Shown: positions 58,659 through 64,000 of the stretch, in pieces
Position numbering within the stretch: the first letter of the stretch is position 1
How the letters are laid out: each line of letters begins with the position of its first letter
Notes under the pieces: model-generated
The model's input: the letters and a program-made list of their open reading frames with translations, nothing else
Told to the model about the DNA's origin: nothing
Databases searched by the model: none
NCBI GenBank assembly: GCA_965153355.1
Contig: OZ231127.1
Location: 6,386,001 to 6,450,000, forward strand
DNA: 64,000 nucleotides
Direction: 5' to 3'
Source of the DNA: Flaccisagitta enflata
Taxonomy: Eukaryota > Chaetognatha > Sagittoidea > Aphragmophora
Made by a program: the position numbers and the translations under genes

Positions 58659-59019
58659 TTTTTTAGATCTGGAATAAACAAGTATAAGTTGCATGCAAGA
58701 CTTACAGACTTAAAATGACTTAGAATGACTTGAAATGACTTAGAATGACTAAGAATGCTTGAGAATGACTAAGAATAACTTAAATGACCAATAAGGACTC
58801 AAAATGAAAAAATGACCCAATAACCAAAAATGACTAAGAAGGACTTAAAATAACTTAAAATGACTAAGAATTACTTAGAATGCCTTAAAATTACTTGAGA
58901 CACCCTAAAATGACTTAGGAATGACTTAACATACAAAAAAGTAGCAGGTCGCTCAAGCAACATATGGTCAGCGGGACCCAATGCCCCATTATTTCTAATT
59001 ATCATCTTAGGTTATCTAG

Positions 59020-59320
59020 GTTAATGGGGCAGCGGCCCCGGAGGGCCAGATGACCTATGATTCAATGTTTTAGGGGACTGATTTGAGAGCTGAGGAGGCT
59101 GTCTTGAGGCATGTGAGGGCTGGCTTCAGGCCTGAGAGAGGGGCTAGGAGGGTCAATTTCATGTCTGAAAGTAGCAGGGGGACTGCGGAGCCCCAAAGGG
59201 GTAAATAAGAGAGATACACCACCCAGTAGGCGACCAATGTCTGGTGGGATATCCCTCTCAACAATCTGAAACGTCAGATGGACTTAAAAATGTTGAAAAA
59301 ATCGCCCTCATCCAGCATCT
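59020..59320. repeat. Left arm of an inverted repeat paired with 63505-64000
   Basis: CAGTAGGCGACCAATGTCTGG and AAAAAATCGCCCTCATCCAG pair with GAGGGCGATTTTTTCAGC and GTTTGGTCGCCTACTG at about 63515-63602. The outer parts (GAGGGCTGGCTTCAGGCCTG here, GAGGCTTGGGAGGGTCAATT there) are both family C-like tandem cores. A GGGGCAGCGGCCCCGGAGG terminus is at 59023. The loop of about 4 kb holds all elements between. Confidence 0.65.
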
Positions 59321-59330
59321 TTCTCATCTA

Positions 59331-59920
59331 CAGGGTCATCAATCTGGATTGGGAAAAAGTATTAAGCTTTTACCCTCAGATGCTTCTTCTCAAGGACCTG
59401 GAATCGATTTTCCTATATAGTACTATGTTTGACGTTTTTTGTGTCAAAATTTCATTGGTCTGTGTAAAATATTTTGTCCACAACATCAATTTGAAGTAAA
59501 ACAAGTATTTGTGGCTTAAGCTCAATTTATCCTTTTTTCATCAAAACTATTTTCCCTCATTTTTGATCAGTTTGAGCTACAAATGCTTAAATAATCTCAA
59601 CTTAAAGATGTTTTTTAAAATTCATTAAGATATCTTCAACCGAGACAAATCTGATATTTGCTGCTCAATCCAATGAGAAATAAGAGCAAATCCAAGAAAA
59701 ACAGTTTTGATAAATTAAGGCTAATTTGAGCTATATCTGAAAAGGCTTGTTTTTCTTCAAATTGATGTTGTGTACAAAGTATTTAACTCAGACCAATAAA
59801 ATTTTGATACAAAAAACGTCAAACATAGAACTACAAAAGAGAACAGTTTCTAAACCAGTGAGAAGAAGCAGATGAGAGCAAAAGCTTAACACTTTTACCC
59901 AGTCCAGATTGATGACACGG
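59331..59920. mobile_element. Palindromic MITE (590 bp) with CAGGGTCATCAATCTGGA ends
   Basis: TA|CAGGGTCATCAATCTGGA at the left; TCCAGATTGATGACACGG|TA at the right. The TAs are at 59329-59330 and 59921-59922. Arms pair through ACTATGTTTGACGTTTTTTG against CAAAAAACGTCAAACATAG, and on to ATCAAAACTATTTTCC against AAAACAGTTTTGAT. The interior is non-coding, though the arm gives a 73-codon open frame. Confidence 0.87.
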
Positions 59921-60142
59921 TATGTGAATTATCAAAATTCCCATTAAAATTGCTGCATTTTTAGGGCTTTTTGCCACAAAAAGTTTTAATTCCTTATCAC
60001 TTTCAACAATACCAAATTTTTTTTATGTGATTGCTGATATGGAATGTAACAGGTGATTGATTAATAAAACAAAACTCAAAATTGCTGCAAGTTTCTGCAA
60101 GTTACAGCATGTTGCTGCAGGCGACATGGTAATTTAAGCCAA
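59921..60142. repeat. CTGCAAGTT-rich sequence
   Basis: TTGCTGCAAGTTTCTGCAAG, TTACAGCATGTTGCTGCAGG: the same word family as in 62770-63370. No gene. Confidence 0.5.
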
Positions 60143-60340
60143 ACAAGGGTGGATACACGGCCACCTAAGTCATGTGCGGGAGGGCAGGGGCCGTAATTGA
60201 AGTCACTTGATCATTTGGGCAGGAGCAGTGAGGCCAGAGACCGCAAAAAACAAAAAAAGTAAAGGGTGACAGACCGACAAGTGGACCAACAGACGGACCT
60301 ACGGACCAACAAAGCGGGGTGTAGTCGCGTAGCACGTGAC
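60143..60340 (-). mobile_element. Hairpin-ended dispersed element (family A), minus strand
   Basis: Minus strand: GTCACGTGCTACGCGACTAC hairpin remnant, ACCCCGCTTTGTTGG, GTCCGT/GTTGG units, TTTACTTTTTTTGTT, GCGGTCTCTGGCCTCACTGC, CCAAATGATCAAGTGACTTC, GCCCCTGCCCTCCCGCAC and the end ATCCACCCTTGTT. A second partial start, GCAACTCTATCAGGAGCTTT, lies at about 60402. Confidence 0.75.
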
Positions 60341-60589
60341 AAAAAATGTTGCAAATCTGAGAACACATTGATAGGCAATTGAGTCATTAGTTTTTAACTA
60401 GCAACTCTATCAGGAGCTTTGCCCAACAACGCTGAAAAAGCTAATGTTATCAGACCAGCCAGCAGACCAACCAACCAACATAGCGGATTATTGAGTTGTG
60501 GTGTAGCATGCGACTACAAATTGCGTATGTTCAAAAATATACATCACCGTTTTCTATCATGTTCATTCAGTGGTGAATATAGTTCCATG

Positions 60590-60760
60590 ACCTTTGATTT
60601 ATTCCCCCCCCCCACGTTTGATTTTCTTCCCTGAGACTCATCCTGTTGCATCATCAAATCTCTGACTTTCTATGATAAAGCAATAAAACTATGTTTAAAA
60701 ATTAAATAGTGTTAAATTGTGTTTTACTAATCAGGTTTTTTGACTCGTTACCGCCAAAAT
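60590..60760. other. Unoccupied paralogue of the transposon insertion site
   Basis: From about 60545 the sequence matches the host repeat at 11870-12049 (TATAGTTCCATGACCTTTGA, a C run, TTTGATTTTCTTCCCTG, GTGTTTTACTA). It then continues straight into ATCAGGTTTTTTGACTCG, matching 13137 onward (CTCAATTTTTTTGATTCGG). A single TA is at 60728-60729. The element at 12050-13134 is absent here. Confidence 0.8.
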
Positions 60761-60832
60761 TTCCCAAAATTTTCTTTCATTCTCTTTTGGCGGTCCGTCG
60801 GTTGGTTTGTCAGTTGGTCCCCTTTTTGAGAA

Positions 60833-61647
60833 GCAGCCCCGAAGGGGTTGATAACCAAAGCTTTCACACATATGGGGAATTTTTTCCTTTTTGGGCAGCG
60901 GCCCCGAAGGGGACGAAGTCCTGTAGAACACAGGGGGACTTATGTTCTTCCGTTTGTTCGTTTGTTCATTTGTTCGTTTGTTCCTCCCCCCATCAGGCCC
61001 CTCAGGCCTCAAATCTGGCCTCTGAGACCTCAGATTTGGCCTCTCAGGCCTCAAATCCAACTTCTCAGGCCTCAAACCTGGCCTCTCAGGTCTCAAATTA
61101 GGCTTTTCTGGCTTCAAATTTAAATTCTCTGGCCTCTCAGGCCTCAAGTCAGCTATCTGAGCCTCAATTTATTTCTCTCAGGCTTAATTTTAGTCCTCTG
61201 ACTTTCAAGCCTTCATCCAGCTCTATTAAACTTCAAGTTAGCCCTCTCAAGCTTCCGATTGGCATCATAAGGCCTTATATCAGCCCTCTTAGACCTCAGT
61301 TTAGGCTCTTGAAGGCCTTCAGTCAGCCCTTTATAGCATCTCATTCACTTCTTCAGGCAGGACGAACGAAAGTCCCCCTGTGTTCTACAGGACTTTGTCC
61401 CCTTCGGGGCCGCTGCCCTGCTCCCCCTCACTCCAATTTACAATCACTCAAAGGAGGGCAACGGGTATCACTGACCACATATTGCCCTTAGGCGACCTGT
61501 TCTTCATTGTACCAGACGTACCACCCCTCGAGGCTGAGATATGGGCCTGGAGACTTGGGGGAGGGGGGGGGTGCGGAGGAGAAGAATAAGGAAAAAATTC
61601 CCCATATGTGTGGAAGCATAGGTTATCAACGCCTTTGGAGCCGCTGC
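60833..61647. mobile_element. Outer family C foldback enclosing a second foldback
   Basis: The left arm GCAGCCCCGAAGGGGTTGAT, AACCAAAGCTTTCACACAT, ATGGGGAATTTTTTCC pairs with the right arm AAAAAATTCCCCATATGTGT, GGAAGCATAGGTTATCAAC, GCCTTTGGAGCCGCTGC (about 61588-61647). The space between is filled by the inner element (60893-61418) plus about 170 bp containing GAGGCTGAGATATGGGCCTG and a G-rich tract. Confidence 0.8.
60893..61418. mobile_element. Inner family C foldback
   Basis: The left arm GGGCAGCGGCCCCGAAGGGG plus ACGAAGTCCTGTAGAACACA and GGGGGACTT pairs perfectly for about 45 bp with the right arm ending CCCCTTCGGGGCCGCTGCCC. The core is about 15 units of CTCAGGCCTCAAATCTGGC (roughly 22-27 bp). 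Copies with the same termini at 38872-39295. Non-coding. Confidence 0.87.
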
Positions 61648-61904
61648 AAACCGACCAATGAATGGACAGACAGTGGTGTATACCATTGCGTAGCACATGA
61701 CTAAAACCCATCATACTGAGAACAAGCCTCTCATCTTATTATGTTTTTTTTGTCAAATCCCCTGGTATTCATCCCTCTGCACCTTTTTATCTACAGATGG
61801 AACGAATGACAGACTCACTTAACTGATAAAAGAGTTGCATAGCCTGCATCTAAAAATGGCACTGACTTGAATTTTTAGGTCGGATGTTCCTACTCAAGAA
61901 CAAG

Positions 61905-62149
61905 CCCAATTGGGCGCTAAACACTTATGACTTATATCAAGAGACACATGGACGAATAGACATATCAAATGACAGAGTAGAAATGAGGCTCTCAAACCAC
62001 GTTTGTTGATCCTTTTATCTAGTGTAGGATCTCACTGTGGCTAAAGAAAGCCAAGAAGTAGTTTTTACACAGGTGAAACGGACAGATGGAAGGCACCGAC
62101 AAAACATCTCCTATTGAGATGCATTCCTGAAGGACGCATCTAAAAAGAT
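61905..62149 (-). mobile_element. AGATGCG-type hairpin element, minus strand
   Basis: On the minus strand TTTTTAGATGCGTCCTTCAG, GAATGCATCTCAATAGG gives the stem AGATGC/GCATCT with a longer loop. The far end carries AACAAGCCCAATTGGGCGCT at about 61901, as in 36624-36757. Diverged relative of that copy. Confidence 0.5.
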
Positions 62150-62357
62150 ACAAGGCCGGATACACGGCTACCCCAGTCGCGTGCGGGTGGGCAGGGGCTG
62201 TAATTGAGGTCACCAGATCATTTGGGCAGGAGCAGTGAAGCCAAAAATCCCAAAAACCCAAAAAAAGTAAAGTGTGACGGACAGACCGACGGACCGACGC
62301 ACGGACAGACGGACCGACGGACTGACAAAGCGAGGTGTAGTCGCGTAGCATGCGACT
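62150..62357 (-). mobile_element. Hairpin-ended dispersed element (family A), minus strand
   Basis: Minus strand: AGTCGCATGCTACGCGACT hairpin, ACACCTCGCTTTGTCAG, GTCCGTCGGTCC units, TCACACTTTACTTTTTTTGG, GCTTCACTGCTCCTGCCCAA, GACCTCAATTACAGCCCCTG, CGCGACTGGGGTAGCCGTG and the end ATCCGGCCTTGT. A member in the opposite orientation starts 47 bp away. Confidence 0.85.
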
Positions 62358-62404
62358 AATAATCCTGATTGTAGCAACTTACAAAGTTATTCAAATCTAT
62401 TTTT

Positions 62405-62543
62405 AGTCGCGTGCTACACGACCCTACACCCCACTTTGTTAGTCTGTAGGTTGGTCAGTCAGTTGGTCAGTCAGTTAGTCGGTTTTGACTGACCTCAAAT
62501 GTTGCCCCTGCCCACCCACACGTTAATGGGGAAGCGTTCTTGT
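62405..62543 (+). mobile_element. Hairpin-ended dispersed element (family A)
   Basis: AGTCGCGTGCTACACGACC, CTACACCCCACTTTGTTAG, GGTTGGTCAGTCAGTTGG units, TGACCTCAAATGTTGCCCCT, GCCCACCCACACGTTAATGG and TTCTTGTT. The ATCCGG part is lost. Confidence 0.7.
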
Positions 62544-62769
62544 TACATTGATTACAATTTCAGTTGAAGGCATTTTCTATCTGTTTGTCGGTCCGTCAAT
62601 TGCCTGCCAGTCCATTATGATTGCCCAGGAATGTGTGAGTGTCTGGGGAGGGGGGGAAGTATATGCCCCTGCACTAATGTATGTTTGCTGCACAGGTTAT
62701 GAAATAAAATGTCTCAAAGAGCTTGCCTTATGCTTCCCTGCGTCAATCTGTAGCAAGGGAAAAATATCT

Positions 62770-63370
62770 AATGCAGCTAACTTGCTGTAGCTTGCAGCAG
62801 CTTGCAGCAAAAGAAAATGTTTTCCAGCAGACAATCAACAGGTGAAAACTGACTTTAATAAGATTTTTGAACAAATTTTCAAAAGCGATGAGAGCTGGAA
62901 TGGTAAAATATCACGAGGATCTTGCTTGCTTGCTGCAACTTACTGCGGCTTTCTGCACACTTACTGCAGCTTGTTACAAAGGTAAAATATACCCAGTAGA
63001 AATATGTTACAAAGCTCTAACTGAGATCATTCAGTACATCACGTCCACTATATTGTGGTCTCGATCCTCTTTTTGATCAAATTTTCAAAATCTTTAGGAC
63101 AATTAGGACATTGCTGTAAACCAGAGTAGCTTCAGCAGCTTATTGCTGCAGTAAGGGCTTTGAAAAAGGTAAAATTTCCTGAGCAAGCATCAATTCACAA
63201 AATAAAAGCTGCAATCACTGAAATCATTACCTTTAAATCAAGTTCTGCATTGCATTTTTCATCAAATTCTCAAACGACAGGAACTTGCTGTAATTAATCA
63301 CCCAAAGTGCAGCAATTTGCAGCAACTGCTGTATTCTTGCATGTTTCACTGTCTTCTGCACACAGCTACA
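62770..63370. repeat. Degenerate CTGCAACTTGCTGCAG-rich region
   Basis: Words such as TTGCTGTAGCTTGCAGCAG, TGCTGCAACTTACTGCGGC, TTACTGCAGCTTGTTAC, TGCAGCAATTTGCAGCAACT recur irregularly in both orientations, also at 60080-60125. No reliable period. A 69-codon frame at 62867-63076 overlaps it and is not called. Confidence 0.55.
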
Positions 63371-63504
63371 CCAAACAGCATAACCAACTATCATTTATTG
63401 TTACAACCAAAGCATTTATCATGTAACATGAGACTCAGAGGATCTAAGAGACATGACAAACTTGAGTTTTAGCCAAAAATTCTTAGGTCCTGTATAGATG
63501 ACAA

Positions 63505-64000
63505 ACATAGTGGGTGAGGGCGATTTTTTCAGCAACTTTGGGCACAGGAAATGATGCAGATCGTTCAGGATGTTACTCCACCAGAGTTTGGTCGCCTACT
63601 GGGAAAGAAATTGGTTCTCTCCCTTCCCTACTGAAAGGGCTTATATGAGGCTTTGGATGGCGAATTACAGGTCTGGGAGGCTCAATTCAAGGCCTAATTT
63701 GAGGCTTGGGAGGGTCAATTTGAGGCCGGAGAAGACTTATTTTAGGCCTGCGATACCTGTGTTGAGGCCCGAGAGGGTCCATTTTGAGGCTTTGAAGGGT
63801 CAATTTGAAGTCTGAAAGAGCATATGTGAGACTTGAGATGGCTCAGTTGAAGCTTGGGAGGGTCAATTCAAGGTCTGTAAGGGCTAATTTGAGGATTGGG
63901 AGGGTCAATTTGAGGCCTGAATGGTATTATTTTAGGCCTGGTATGGCTGAGTTGAGGCCTGAAAGGATCATTTTTGAGGCTTGGGAGGGTCAATCTGAGG
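63505..64000. repeat. Right arm of the 59-64 kb inverted repeat, with GAGGCCTGAGAGGGTCAATT tandem core
   Basis: 63515-63602 pairs with 59200-59320. From 63630 to the window end there are about 12 units of 25-30 bp such as GGGAGGGTCAATTTGAGGCC. The array runs off the window. Confidence 0.75.

Overview
This is nuclear DNA of a repeat-rich animal, most likely a marine invertebrate. The evidence is short exons with GT..AG introns, introns packed with transposons, a calcium-binding EGF exon, a ZIP zinc-transporter gene in the LIV-1 style and a decayed non-LTR retrotransposon. The species cannot be named from the sequence. Coding DNA is scarce: most long open frames here are translations of microsatellites.

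Layout. (1) 1-24.1 kb is one giant inverted repeat with a spacer of about 155 bp near 13.17 kb. Its left arm runs off the window start. The arms are colinear but mosaic: two patches are (nearly) identical, while the rest differs by very dense short indels. This looks more like an assembly or read-foldback artefact than old divergence. The left arm carries a TA-flanked DNA transposon (12050-13134), a smaller TA-flanked element (9764-10606), foldback elements and hairpin-ended elements. (2) 24.1-30.9 kb has no recognised gene and includes large (AT)n, ATTC and (CT)n arrays. (3) 31.08-33.90 kb holds four phase-compatible exons of a LIV-1-type ZIP transporter on the + strand. (4) 33.9-45 kb is nested repeats: a palindromic element of 571 bp, a 6.2 kb long inverted repeat with further insertions, another palindromic element of 576 bp, and a 90 bp satellite interrupted by a foldback with 8 bp target duplications. 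(5) 45.5 kb has a single phase 1-1 EGF exon. (6) 46.9-49.2 kb is simple-sequence arrays. (7) 51.3-53.6 kb is a broken LINE on the minus strand, split by a small hairpin-ended element. (8) 53.4-64 kb is inverted repeats, minisatellites, nested foldbacks and more hairpin-ended elements.

The unifying theme is inverted repetition at every scale: 18-nt terminal hairpins, elements of 570-590 bp that are palindromic almost end to end, nested foldbacks, multi-kilobase inverted repeats and the 24 kb palindrome. The most promising undescribed item is a dispersed family with a 7-4-7 terminal hairpin. Its stem sequence changes between copies but mostly stays paired. The hairpin is followed by a nearly constant CTCTA(T/C)A, a (GTCYG)n-like core and an ATCCGGCCTTGTT end. 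One copy sits in the LINE without a visible target duplication, which resembles Helentron-associated non-autonomous elements.
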